A DNA stretch of 43,121 nucleotides from Opitutales bacterium (GCA_030729385.1 JANQXM010000005.1:20598-63718); one strand, 5' to 3'. Positions 20,047 through 32,404 are shown, counted from the first letter of the stretch. Numbers and translations: made by a program. The notes: a model not told the origin generated them from the letters alone.

Positions 20047-23000
20047 TTAGTCAACCATTTCTTCAACCAAGGTCTTCATCGCGCGGAAGTCTTGCTTGCC
20101 TGTGCCGAGCATGGGCAGGGCTTCGACGCGGCACCAATCTTTTGGATTCGGTTTCCAGAGATTGGGCAGGTCGATGGTTTGCAGCTTTTCGCGGATGTTC
20201 TCTTCGCTTAGCTCGAATTGTGTGATGAGCACGCAGATTTTTTCACCTTTCTTGGCATCTGGTATCGCAACGACCGCCAGTTGATTGGGCTCCATGTTGA
20301 AGGATTCGCGCAACGATTCTTCGATCGCTCCATGCGGGATCATTTCGCCACCGATCTTACTGAAGCGTGAGAGACGACCTGTGATCGCGAAGAATCCGTC
20401 GGCATCCATCAGTCCGATGTCGCCGGTGTCATACCAACCATCGTGGAGCACTTCCTTCGTGAGATCTTCGCGATTGAGGTAGCCGATCATGACGTTCGGT
20501 CCTTTCACGCAAATCAAACCTTCTTCGCCGGGTGCGAGCGGTTCACTAGTTTCGGGGTGGACGATCTTCATGGCAATGCCAGGTAGGGTGCGTCCGAGAC
20601 GATCGCTGCGGTTGCCGGTTTCTTCAAGGGTGTCGACTATGACATTGGGCAGGCTGAGTGCGCAGACTGGCGCGAGCTCGGTGGCGCCATAGCCTTCGAG
20701 TGGGCGTATGCTGAAACGTTTCTCAAAGAGATCGCTGATGCGCGGTTGTAGTTTTTCGGCACCAGTGAAGACGTAGCGGAGGTTCGCGAATTGCTCGGGT
20801 TTCACTTTGCGTGCATAGGCGAGCAAGAAGCTGGGTGTCGTGAGCAAAAGCGTGGCTTTGTAAGTCTCGGCGAGTTTACCGATGGCTTCACCTTCCAGTG
20901 GATTGGTGTGGCAGGTCGTGGTGATGCCTGACAGCAGAGGGAACCAGAGTGTGGCGGTGTAGCCAAAAGAATGGAAGAAAGGCAGCGCGGTGAGCATGAC
21001 ATCCTTGCGTTTCGGTGCGAGCACACTGCGGAACGAATCGATATTGGAGAGCAGGTTATGATGGCTGAGCATGATACCCTTTGGCTCGGCAGTGGAACCG
21101 CTGGAGAAGAGCACTGTGGCGAGCGCATCTGGATCGATGGAGCCATTGACTAGGCGTTTCATCGGCGCGAGACGGGCGCGGATGGCGGCACGTCGTTTAT
21201 CGCTCGCGGTGAGATTGGCTAGCAGGTCTTCGACGTAGAGCACATTCTCGGGCAGTGGTATTTCAGGGAAACGCTCGAGAAACTTACGCGATGTGATGGT
21301 GGTGCGAATCTCGCATTGATGCATTGCCGACTCGATGCTTGCAGGTGCGGCGGTATAGTTGAGGTTGACGGCGACACGGCCATCAAAAGTCAGCGCAATA
21401 TTGCTGAGAGCAGAGCCGGAACCTGGTGGCAGCAAGATCGCGATCTTTGACTCATCTGCCTGGCTTTTTTCACGTATGCGATCGCGTAGCAAGAGGCTGC
21501 CGATGAGAAGTTCGCCGTATTTTAATTCGCGACCACTGCTATCTGCGATGGCTAGCTTCTTCCAATGCTCGCGAGCAGACTCGATAAACTGTAGCCCGAG
21601 GTGGCGTTTTGAGTCTTTCAGCATCTCGAAGGACTGGGTGGAGAGCTCGTTGACTGCTTGCTGAACTTCAAAAGCTGTGGAGGTGGATGGCATGTGATCG
21701 CCGTAGTGTAAGCTTACGGGGTAGCGCGGCTCGCTGAATATCTTGAGCTTTGGTTTGCCTTGATGGTAACTAGTTAAGCTGCCCCAAACGCCGCCGATGT
21801 AGGCTGGAATGATCGGGTAGTCGGTGCCTTTCACGATACGCTCGAAACCAGGCTTGAAAGGACGCAACATACCCGTGCGAGTGAGGGCGCCTTCCGCGAA
21901 GATGCAAACTAGGTAACCTTCATCGAGGGCTTCGCGAGCTGTCTTTAGTGATTGCAGCAGCTTCTTCGGGTTGTCTGCCGTATGGATGAGGATGACATTC
22001 GCTAGGTCGGCAATTCTGCGAGTCAACCAACTGGCTTCTTCGTAGTAGGCGCGTGACATGAGCATGCGGACGCGTCGTTGCTGGCTAGAGGTGACTAGAA
22101 TCGCATCGAGCATGCTGACGTGATTACAGACGATCAGTGCGCCACCCTGAGCAGGCACGTTATTCAATCCACTCACTCTAAACTTATAGCAAACCCGGGT
22201 GACGAGCATGCCAAGAAAACGGGCAAAGAAGTCGGGCAGAATCCATACGCTTAACAGTGCGAGCCCAAGTAGACCAAATCCGAGTAGAAGGAATCCGTGT
22301 TGAGCAGTCCAATCAAGGATCGATGAATTAAGAAAGATTAGTGCACTCGCAAAAAGTATACCGATCCAGTTCAGGAACGAGTGTGCTGCTTGAATGGCAC
22401 CGAGTTGATCCTCTGGGCTACGGTATTGGATGAACGAAGTGAGCGGGACGATGAACAAACCGGCACCTAGACCGATGCAGAACATGTTCAGCGCTGAGAG
22501 TAAGATCGAACCGTGGCTAGAAATGCCGAGGATGATCAAGTTAATACTCATCAATCCAGCGCCAATCGGAACGATGCCGAACTCAATTGAGCGACCACTC
22601 AACCATCCCGCGAGTGTGGAGCCGATGCCAATGCCTACTGCAGTTAATAAGAATAAGCGTGTGGCTTCCTCTGCGCGTAAATCGAGATGTTCAAATCCGA
22701 AGTCCAATACATTCAACTGGATAAATGCCGCCGCCAGTGAAAACACCGTCATCGCTAGAAAGGCTAGTGTCATGTAGCTGTCCTTACGCACATTTACGAG
22801 TGTCTTAAAAACCGAACCATAACCGTTGAGACTAAGTTTACGCCCAGGGTGGGAGACTGTGGGCGAAATCTGTGTCGCAGTGAAAAGTCCCAGCGCCGCG
22901 ATGACTAAACAGATACTGGCTGCGAGACTGAAACGACCTTCGACCAGGAGACTTAGCTCCGGTGCGAGCACGGTGCCCGATATGATCGCCAAAAAGGTGA

Positions 23001-23445
23001 AGAGTTGAATCGCGCCATTGGCTTTTGATAGACGCTCGTTGCCGACGATCTCAGGTAGAATGCCATATTTGCATGGTCCAAAGAACGCACTTTGCGCAGA
23101 CATCAAGAACATCGTGGTATAGAGCAGTGCTGGGATCTTCATCGAGAGTGCCAACACGCCGAAGCTCATAACGCCAATTTCGACAAATTTTAAAATTACA
23201 ATCAACGAGCGCTTACTAAATCTATCGGCGAAGTTGCCCGCGAACGGCACAATCAAGATAAAGGGCAGGGCGAAAAATAACCCCACTTTGGCAAGAATGC
23301 CGGCGGATGCTTCAGGGCCGCTCCATGCAATCAATGCATAGATCATTAGCAGCTTGAAGATGTTGTCATTCATCGCGCCGCCGAACTGGGTGAGATTGTG
23401 CCACCAGAAGGTTTTAGGAAGAGAGGTGTTGGGTTGTGTGCTCAT
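20047..23445 (-). CDS. aas: LplT-PlsC-Aas fusion: lysophospholipid flippase, acyltransferase and acyl-ACP synthetase
   Basis: A 1132-residue three-part protein. Residues 1 to about 410 are a major facilitator with about twelve spans, like the lysophospholipid transporter LplT. About 430-620 is a PlsC-type acyltransferase with H-x4-D (His442, Asp447) and an EG motif (Glu518). About 640-1132 is an ANL ligase with the ATP loop near 780-790, GYGATELAP and [14 protein letters not shown]. In E. coli, LplT flips lyso-PE and Aas re-acylates it using acyl-ACP. Here one chain would do both at the inner membrane. It is divergent from marR, with two palindromic operators between them, so it is probably repressed by that regulator. 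It faces the aldolase gene with a 10-base gap. Confidence 0.93.
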   Translation of the reverse strand: MSTQPNTSLPKTFWWHNLTQFGGAMNDNIFKLLMIYALIAWSGPEASAGILAKVGLFFALPFILIVPFAGNFADRFSKRSLIVILKFVEIGVMSFGVLALSMKIPALLYTTMFLMSAQSAFFGPCKYGILPEIVGNERLSKANGAIQLFTFLAIISGTVLAPELSLLVEGRFSLAASICLVIAALGLFTATQISPTVSHPGRKLSLNGYGSVFKTLVNVRKDSYMTLAFLAMTVFSLAAAFIQLNVLDFGFEHLDLRAEEATRLFLLTAVGIGIGSTLAGWLSGRSIEFGIVPIGAGLMSINLIILGISSHGSILLSALNMFCIGLGAGLFIVPLTSFIQYRSPEDQLGAIQAAHSFLNWIGILFASALIFLNSSILDWTAQHGFLLLGFGLLGLALLSVWILPDFFARFLGMLVTRVCYKFRVSGLNNVPAQGGALIVCNHVSMLDAILVTSSQQRRVRMLMSRAYYEEASWLTRRIADLANVILIHTADNPKKLLQSLKTAREALDEGYLVCIFAEGALTRTGMLRPFKPGFERIVKGTDYPIIPAYIGGVWGSLTSYHQGKPKLKIFSEPRYPVSLHYGDHMPSTSTAFEVQQAVNELSTQSFEMLKDSKRHLGLQFIESAREHWKKLAIADSSGRELKYGELLIGSLLLRDRIREKSQADESKIAILLPPGSGSALSNIALTFDGRVAVNLNYTAAPASIESAMHQCEIRTTITSRKFLERFPEIPLPENVLYVEDLLANLTASDKRRAAIRARLAPMKRLVNGSIDPDALATVLFSSGSTAEPKGIMLSHHNLLSNIDSFRSVLAPKRKDVMLTALPFFHSFGYTATLWFPLLSGITTTCHTNPLEGEAIGKLAETYKATLLLTTPSFLLAYARKVKPEQFANLRYVFTGAEKLQPRISDLFEKRFSIRPLEGYGATELAPVCALSLPNVIVDTLEETGNRSDRLGRTLPGIAMKIVHPETSEPLAPGEEGLICVKGPNVMIGYLNREDLTKEVLHDGWYDTGDIGLMDADGFFAITGRLSRFSKIGGEMIPHGAIEESLRESFNMEPNQLAVVAIPDAKKGEKICVLITQFELSEENIREKLQTIDLPNLWKPNPKDWCRVEALPMLGTGKQDFRAMKTLVEEMVD

Positions 23446-23476
23446 ATTTTGTGTGTTGATGGCGCAATCTTTAACA

Positions 23477-23493
23477 TGACAACAATGTTGTCA
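23477..23493. promoter_or_regulatory. Operator 1 of MarR-type regulator
   Basis: The 17-bp perfect palindrome TGACAACAATGTTGTCA (7-bp arms, 3-base centre) lies 32 bases upstream of the aas start codon. It shares its pattern with operator 2 and is the size of a typical winged-helix dimer site. Binding by the adjacent MarR protein is inference from position. Confidence 0.75.
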
Positions 23494-23502
23494 AATAAAT
23501 AA

Positions 23503-23519
23503 TGACAATAATATTGTCA
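23503..23519. promoter_or_regulatory. Operator 2 of MarR-type regulator
   Basis: The 17-bp perfect palindrome TGACAATAATATTGTCA is centred 26 bases from operator 1. The two sites share TGACAA / TTGTCA arms and the central AAT. Its last base is the A of the first possible marR start (23519), so occupation would block marR expression, consistent with autoregulation. Confidence 0.75.
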
Positions 23520-23548
23520 TGTTGGGAAATAGGTGTTTAGTTCCTCTC

Positions 23549-23989
23549 ATGTCTACAAAGAATAGTCTTCAGGAAATGCACATTTTGGCGAACTCCATTC
23601 GCCGCACTTATAATCGGTTGCGGCATACGACGGATCAGATTCATGCCGATACGAATTTGAGCGCACCGAAGCGAACCTTGATGATGGATTTGGACCGCGA
23701 AGGTCCGAAGACAGTGCCGTTGTTGGCTGGTGCACGCTATGTGAGCCGTCAGATTATTCAGACCCAAGTGAATGAGCTAGTGGATGCGGGGCTCGTCAAA
23801 GCGAAGGTCAACCCGGAGCATAAGCGATCGTCACTGATCACGCTAACCGGGAAAGGCACAAAGCTGGTCAAAGAAATGGCTGCCCGCGAAGATGCGTTTA
23901 TCCAAAAGCTAGGTTGGCTGCCGGATGCGAAAGCGCTTCGAACTTGTATCGAGGTTCTAGACTCTATTGATGCGAAACTGGAGGAGTGA
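23549..23989 (+). CDS. MarR family transcriptional regulator
   Basis: A 146-residue winged-helix protein of MarR layout: an N-terminal dimer helix, a central helix-turn-helix (about 60-95, including SRQIIQTQVNELVDAGLV), then a wing with the conserved pattern KRSSLITLTGKGTKLV. The ligand is unknown. Given its place, a fatty acid or lysolipid signal is a reasonable guess for control of the divergent LplT-PlsC-Aas gene. An alternative ATG at 23519 overlaps the second operator and would add ten residues. I prefer 23549 because the added residues do not resemble a MarR start and sit on the operator. Confidence 0.85.
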   Translation: MSTKNSLQEMHILANSIRRTYNRLRHTTDQIHADTNLSAPKRTLMMDLDREGPKTVPLLAGARYVSRQIIQTQVNELVDAGLVKAKVNPEHKRSSLITLTGKGTKLVKEMAAREDAFIQKLGWLPDAKALRTCIEVLDSIDAKLEE

Positions 23990-24058
23990 GGGTTATTCGA
24001 ATCTGTATCTAAAGGATCTATCGCGATAGAATAGCTCGATGATTGAATTAGGCGGAAT

Positions 24059-24156
24059 GTAGGGGCTTTGCTTGCGAAGACCGCGAAAGGATTTTCAAGC
24101 TCGGTAGATACGATGGATTTCGGAATGGTCGCGGTCTTCGCAAGCAAAGCCCCTAC
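24059..24156. repeat. REP-like inverted pair with 28-bp perfect arms
   Basis: The left arm (24059-24086) starts GTAGGGGCTTTGCTTGCG. The right arm (24129-24156) is its exact 28-base complement, ending CTAC, and the loop is 42 bases. It fills the space between the convergent marR and alaS genes and could form a very stable hairpin or cruciform. Perfect arms suggest recent formation or ongoing conversion between them. Member of the GTAG family. The adjacent DNA up to 24237 holds only a 6-bp GCTGGT/ACCAGC inverted repeat (near 24189-24214). Confidence 0.8.
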
Positions 24157-24237
24157 GTATTTTTAACGGACATCTCAAGGTAATGCCGCTGGTGACGCAC
24201 TCGCGCTACCAGCTTCGTTGAAATCGGTTACGAAACT

Positions 24238-26961
<2,724 letters not shown>

Positions 26962-26988
26962 GGGAAGAAGTTTGGCTTGTTGTTTTTT

Positions 26989-27017
26989 ACCGCAGATGGA
27001 CGCGGATAAACGCAGAT
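26989..27017 (+). repeat. Left terminal repeat of the GxxExxY unit (CGCAGAT family)
   Basis: The 29-base block begins ACCGCAGATGGACGC and ends AACGCAGAT. It matches the inverted block at 27394-27422 in 25 of 29 positions. It ends on the first base of the GxxExxY stop codon and starts 28 bases upstream of the alaS start. Confidence 0.75.
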
Positions 27018-27406
27018 TATTTTCGGGCAACACTAAGCCACTCGAGCTTTGCGTGTTTGAAGTTGATGATGAGGCCTATCTTGAGCCCAGTGATTTTGAG
27101 ATAGTTGAGCATCTTGCCTCGTTCGTGCTCTGTGATTTTTTCAATGGTCTTCGTATCAACGACAATTTTCTGATGGGTAATCAGATCAGGCACGTATTTA
27201 CCAACTTGGACTGTTTTATATTCAACATCGTATTCTGGTTGTTGAATGTAAGGGATCCCTCGTTGTCCGAATTCGACTACGAGGGCATTCTCATAAATCT
27301 TCTCGTGCAAACCATGCCCGATTTCGTTGAGCACCTCGAATGAGCAGCCGATGATCGCATGTGTTTCCTCGGAATTGAGGAAATCCTGATTGGTATCTGC
27401 GTTCAT
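27017..27406 (-). CDS. GxxExxY protein, PD-(D/E)XK-like fold
   Basis: A 129-residue protein of the GxxExxY family, which is grouped with PD-(D/E)XK nuclease-like proteins. The name motif is GLHEKIY near residue 32, followed by a PD ... VVDTKTIEKI pattern (about 80-100) that fits the D-x-K core. The cellular role is unknown in general. Its ATG lies within the right CGCAGAT repeat, so MNADTNQD is partly repeat-encoded. Its stop overlaps the left repeat, and the ORF fills the space between the inverted repeats. The unit lies between leuB and alaS in the same orientation, as if inserted in a former gene pair. In-frame codons upstream of 27406 read back into leuB and are rejected. Confidence 0.85.
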   Translation of the reverse strand: MNADTNQDFLNSEETHAIIGCSFEVLNEIGHGLHEKIYENALVVEFGQRGIPYIQQPEYDVEYKTVQVGKYVPDLITHQKIVVDTKTIEKITEHERGKMLNYLKITGLKIGLIINFKHAKLEWLSVARK

Positions 27407-27422
27407 CTGCGTGTATCTGCGG
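27394..27422 (-). repeat. Right terminal repeat of the GxxExxY unit (CGCAGAT family)
   Basis: On the minus strand this reads ACCGCAGATACACGC, then AGATG, then AACGCAGAT. It is the inverted partner of 26989-27017 with 4 mismatches, and carries the ATG of the GxxExxY gene at 27404-27406. No clear target duplication flanks the pair. Both outer sides are T- or A-rich. Confidence 0.75.
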
Positions 27423-27440
27423 TTAAAATGACCGCGTCTA

Positions 27441-28541
<1,101 letters not shown>

Positions 28542-28686
28542 ATATAAATGCGTAATTTGTGAAAAGCGGAGTAATTTGGGGCGCGTGGCGAGCGCTTCAA
28601 GCCTTTTCCTGTATGTTTCAGGCATGCGGGCTGAATGTTTTTAGGTTTAGGCTTTGCAGGTGGGGCGTGATTGCTAGCGTCGCGGC

Positions 28687-29685
28687 ATGAAATTTGAATT
28701 GGAATCACCACTAGATATGCACTTACACCTCCGTGAGGGGGCGATGATGGAGCGTGTGACGCCACTGACTGCGGATCATTTCGCTGGGGCGATCATTATG
28801 CCCAACTTGGTGCCGCCGGTGGACAATCTGGAGCGTTTGCTTGCCTACCGCGCACAGATCGAAGCCGCGAAAGGGGCAGCGACATTTGATCCTTTGATGA
28901 TGTTGTTCTTTAAAAACTATACCCGCGAGGAGCTGGAAGCCGCTCGTGAGCATATTTTTGGAATTAAGCTGTATCCTGCCGGTGCAACGACGAACAGCGA
29001 GGCTGGGGTCAAAGAACTGAGTGCTGCTGAGGATACCTTTGCATTGATGGAGGAGATGGGGATACCGCTCATGATTCACGGTGAGACACATGGTTTCGTG
29101 ATGGATCGTGAGAAGGAGTTCTTAACTAGTTATGCTTATCTCGCAGAGAAGTTTCCTAAGTTGAAAATCACGATGGAGCATATCACCACGCGCGACGCGG
29201 TGGAGTTGCTCGATCAATACGAAAACTTACATGCCACTGTTACGCTGCACCACTTGCTCATTACGCTCAATGATGTCGCAGGTGGGCTGCTTAATCCGCA
29301 CTTGTTTTGTAAGCCAATTGCGAAACGCCCAGAAGATCGCGAAGCCCTCTTGGGTGCGGCTTTGAAAGCGCATCCGAAGCTGATGTTTGGCAGTGATTCG
29401 GCTCCGCATCCAGTTTCGAAAAAGGAATGCTGTGGTTGCGCGGCAGGTCTCTTTACCGCTCCGGTCTGTTTGCCGACGTTGGTCGAGCTGTTTGAGAAGC
29501 ACGATGTGCTGGATAACTTGCAGGCATTTGTCAGCGGTAATGCCCAGCGTATACATGGCTACACGCCGCCGTCGACCAGGGTCGTGCTTGAGAAGACAGG
29601 AATGCTTGTGCCAGAGAAGTATGGCGATGTGGTGCCTTATCGTGCCGGGGAGACCATTCCTTGGGCGGTGACGAGCGTTTGTTAA
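28687..29685 (+). CDS. pyrC: Dihydroorotase (PyrC, E. coli type)
   Basis: A 332-residue class II dihydroorotase closing carbamoyl-aspartate to dihydroorotate in pyrimidine synthesis. The binuclear zinc ligands are visible: His12 and His14 (DMHLHLR), Lys94 to be carboxylated ([12 protein letters not shown]), His131 (MIHGE), His165 (MEHITT) and Asp237 (GSDSAPH). The length and the GATTN phrase match the E. coli PyrC type, not the longer class I enzymes. Its stop codon abuts the stop of the convergent phosphatase gene with no base between, so the transcripts must overlap. Confidence 0.95.
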   Translation: MKFELESPLDMHLHLREGAMMERVTPLTADHFAGAIIMPNLVPPVDNLERLLAYRAQIEAAKGAATFDPLMMLFFKNYTREELEAAREHIFGIKLYPAGATTNSEAGVKELSAAEDTFALMEEMGIPLMIHGETHGFVMDREKEFLTSYAYLAEKFPKLKITMEHITTRDAVELLDQYENLHATVTLHHLLITLNDVAGGLLNPHLFCKPIAKRPEDREALLGAALKAHPKLMFGSDSAPHPVSKKECCGCAAGLFTAPVCLPTLVELFEKHDVLDNLQAFVSGNAQRIHGYTPPSTRVVLEKTGMLVPEKYGDVVPYRAGETIPWAVTSVC

Positions 29686-30168
29686 CTATTTGTATTCGCG
29701 TTTCAAATACGAAACAACGGACGGTATCGCTTCGATCATCGAGTCTAGGCACTCGACGTAGGCGTCGTAGTTTTGCCCGTAAGGATCGGGGATTTGCGAA
29801 TCCGCGTCCTCATCCATAAAATCTCGGAACAGGTGCACCCGTTCCGGTAGGTTAGGGTAGTAGTGCTTGAGCACATCGATGTGTGAGTCGGTCATTCCGA
29901 AAATCGCGAATGCGCGGTCGACCAAGTCATTTGTAATGGGCTGACTTTTATGGCGGCTAAGGTCCAGCTTTAACTTTTTTAAGGCGGCCACGGAATTATT
30001 AGAGGCGGGCTCACCATAACCTGCGGCTACACCAGCAGACACGACGACGAGTTTGCTTAAGGGTTCACCTTCGGCATTAAGCGCATGCTGTAGGAGCTTT
30101 TCTGCCATCGGGCTACGGCAAACGTTGCCGGTGCAGATAGTGAGGATGAGATTACGTTCGTTAGCCAT
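29686..30168 (-). CDS. Low-molecular-weight protein tyrosine phosphatase
   Basis: A 160-residue LMW-PTP. The P-loop CTGNVCRS gives nucleophile Cys12 and Arg18, and the general acid Asp128 lies in the DPYG motif. These enzymes remove phosphate from tyrosine residues. Relatives also act on arginine phosphate or on tyrosine kinases of exopolysaccharide export, but no such kinase lies nearby. It is the third gene of the purD / S41-like / PTP operon, 14 bases after the previous gene. Confidence 0.92.
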   Translation of the reverse strand: MANERNLILTICTGNVCRSPMAEKLLQHALNAEGEPLSKLVVVSAGVAAGYGEPASNNSVAALKKLKLDLSRHKSQPITNDLVDRAFAIFGMTDSHIDVLKHYYPNLPERVHLFRDFMDEDADSQIPDPYGQNYDAYVECLDSMIEAIPSVVSYLKREYK

Positions 30169-30182
30169 GAGCGTGCGTTAAA

Positions 30183-31109
30183 CTAATGACTGTCTGGCAG
30201 TTGCTGCAAGATTTGTAAAGCGGCAACGATATCAACACCGCGTTGTAGCACGGCATCTGGCTCGAAGTTCGTATCTTTGTCGGTATCTTCTGTGTGTTCG
30301 TCAATTTCCTTGGTATCGTCTTTGAGTAGGCGCTGGATGTTGGTGCCTGCTTCGTAGAGATGATAACTCATGTAGTTCTTCTGGGGAGAACCTTCAATTT
30401 CTATACGTGGTATGAAACCACTGGCAATCAGTGAGGTGTCGCTCGACGGACGTAGTTCACCTTCGATCATCCATGCTGTGGCGTTGTCGGTTTGCTTGTA
30501 GTAACCAGTCCTTCCTGCGGTGGCTTCACCCACTGCAATGATGGATCCGTTGGCCTGTAGGCTGTGTAAGATGGCTTCGAATGGACCCGCTGTTTGACGA
30601 TTGCAGAGGACGACTGTGGGGTAGCGGCGATTGATGGTTGGTGCCTGTTCAAATGGTTTTAACTGGTCGGTAATTGCTTGGGGCACAACGCCGACAGTTG
30701 TGATCTTGGTATCAGCTTGTTTGCTTTGTAATAGAGGAATCAATGCCGCACCCGAGTGGGGCGATTGCAGGTAGCGCATGTCTAAAATCACTGCCTGGTC
30801 GTCTAATATTTCTTTGATTACCGGTATGGCCTCATCTAATCTGTAGATACGGATATAGGTAATACTGCGTGGCAGCTTTTCGATACGGGCGGCCTCTTCA
30901 CGCTCGCTTCGGGTGATTAGTTCGGGAGATTCGAATAGTATCGTGCCAGGGTAGAGCTGGGCGAGACCATGTAAGCGGATGCTTTCCTCGGTATGCTTTG
31001 ATGCCTCTGGAAAAAATGTTGGGTCCAGTTGCGCGCCGTGGCTTAGCTGAGTCAGTGTAGCTGCCGCTAAGAGACAGGCAATCAGGCGTGTATGGTTGAA
31101 ATTAAACAC
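30183..31109 (-). CDS. Secreted S41 (tail-specific protease)-like protein without recognisable catalytic serine
   Basis: A 308-residue protein with a signal peptide (about 1-25, cleaved near LSHGA). The body has the beta-strand pattern of S41 proteases: AVILDMRYLQSPHSGAA for the LDLRGNPGG-type strand, VVLCNRQTAGPFEAI where active enzymes have N.xSASASE, then GEATAGRTGYY for GEPTFGKG. The serine of the S-A-S motif is not visible (Gly/Pro there), so it is probably a non-enzymatic relative or a peptide-binding protein. The acidic C-terminal tail is predicted disordered. Located between purD (6-base gap) and the phosphatase gene. The family call is moderate and residue identity is inferred by pattern. 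Confidence 0.65.
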   Translation of the reverse strand: MFNFNHTRLIACLLAAATLTQLSHGAQLDPTFFPEASKHTEESIRLHGLAQLYPGTILFESPELITRSEREEAARIEKLPRSITYIRIYRLDEAIPVIKEILDDQAVILDMRYLQSPHSGAALIPLLQSKQADTKITTVGVVPQAITDQLKPFEQAPTINRRYPTVVLCNRQTAGPFEAILHSLQANGSIIAVGEATAGRTGYYKQTDNATAWMIEGELRPSSDTSLIASGFIPRIEIEGSPQKNYMSYHLYEAGTNIQRLLKDDTKEIDEHTEDTDKDTNFEPDAVLQRGVDIVAALQILQQLPDSH

Positions 31110-31114
31110 GGTTT

Positions 31115-32404
31115 CTATTTTCGATTGAGCTCACGATGTCCGATGTCGCGACGTAGATACTTGTTATCAAAATCGATTTGATCGCAGACACTGTAAGCAA
31201 GGTCGGCAGCTTCTTGGAGTGAAGGTGCTTGTCCGCTTACGCCGAGAACTCGGCCGCCATTTGTTGTGATCGTTCCTTTCGCATCGCGTTTGGTTCCAGC
31301 ATGCACAATTGCCGCACGCTCCGCGATTTCATTCGGGAAGGTGATGGTATCGCCTTTGGCGTAGTCGCCAGGATAGCCGCCGGCGGCCAATACGATCACT
31401 ATCGCAGCACCTTGGTGGAAGTTCAATTTAGCGGGCAGCGGTTCGCCCTTCGCTGACGCGAGAAGCACTGGCACGAGATCATCGGCCACCATAGGGAGAA
31501 GCACTTGAGTTTCGGGATCGCCGAAGCGCACGTTGTATTCAAGCACTTTGACGCCCTTATCGGTGAGCATCAGCCCCGCGTAGAGTGTGCCACAGAAGTC
31601 GATGCCGTCAGCCTTGAAGCCGTCTAGGGTGGGGCGGATGACTTGTTCTTCGATGGCGGCTTGCATTTCAGGAGTCACTCGGCTGGTCGGTGTATAGGCG
31701 CCCATGCCGCCGGTATTCAGACCTTGGTCGCCTTCGCCTGCGCGTTTGTGGTCTTGGCTAGGAGGGAGGCAGACAAAATGATCGCCCGATACGATGGCGT
31801 GGATGGAGGCTTCTTCGCCATAAAGTGTTTCTTCGATGACGATTTCAGCACCACTATCACCAAAAGCGCCGCCTTCCAGCATGTCTTTGACTGCTGCAAT
31901 GGCTTCTTCTTGAGTTTCTGCCATGATCACACCTTTACCGGCGGCAAGACCACTGGCTTTGATGACGATCGGGGCAGGGTGCGATTCTAAATACTCCAGC
32001 GCAGGTGCGACTTCAGTGAAGTTGGCATATTCTGCAGTCGGGATCTTGTGGCGGGCGAAGAAGTCTTTGCAGAAGGCTTTGCTCGATTCGAGCTGCGCAC
32101 CTTCTTTTTTCGGACCATATGCGGGTATGCCGACTGTTTCTAGGGCGTCGACGAGTCCGAGGCTCAGGGGCACTTCCGGTCCAACAACGACGAGACCGAT
32201 CTGGTTGGCTTGAGCCAAAGCGACGATTCCGTCGATATCTTCGACAGAAGTGTTAAAGCATTCGACCTCGCTCGCCATGCCACCATTCCCTGGTGCAGCT
32301 ATGACACGCCCTGCAAGTGGGCTTTGCAGACATTTTTGGACGATTGCGTGCTCGCGACCGCCCGAGCCAATTACGAGAATGTTCAATTTTGAAGAAGTTG
32401 TCAT
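31115..32404 (-). CDS. purD: Phosphoribosylamine-glycine ligase (GAR synthetase)
   Basis: A 429-residue PurD, which joins glycine to phosphoribosylamine with ATP in purine synthesis. Family signals are the N-terminal ILVIGSGGREHAI, then APGNGG, VVGPEVPL, GLAAGKGV (ATP-grasp glycine loop), the acidic cluster before SQDHKR and the central NTGGMGAYTP, and YNVRFGDPETQ. Length is standard. It heads the minus-strand operon with the S41-like and LMW-PTP genes. It is divergent from the SHD1-like gene over about 150 bases. No purine riboswitch is recognisable upstream. Confidence 0.97.
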   Translation of the reverse strand: MTTSSKLNILVIGSGGREHAIVQKCLQSPLAGRVIAAPGNGGMASEVECFNTSVEDIDGIVALAQANQIGLVVVGPEVPLSLGLVDALETVGIPAYGPKKEGAQLESSKAFCKDFFARHKIPTAEYANFTEVAPALEYLESHPAPIVIKASGLAAGKGVIMAETQEEAIAAVKDMLEGGAFGDSGAEIVIEETLYGEEASIHAIVSGDHFVCLPPSQDHKRAGEGDQGLNTGGMGAYTPTSRVTPEMQAAIEEQVIRPTLDGFKADGIDFCGTLYAGLMLTDKGVKVLEYNVRFGDPETQVLLPMVADDLVPVLLASAKGEPLPAKLNFHQGAAIVIVLAAGGYPGDYAKGDTITFPNEIAERAAIVHAGTKRDAKGTITTNGGRVLGVSGQAPSLQEAADLAYSVCDQIDFDNKYLRRDIGHRELNRK

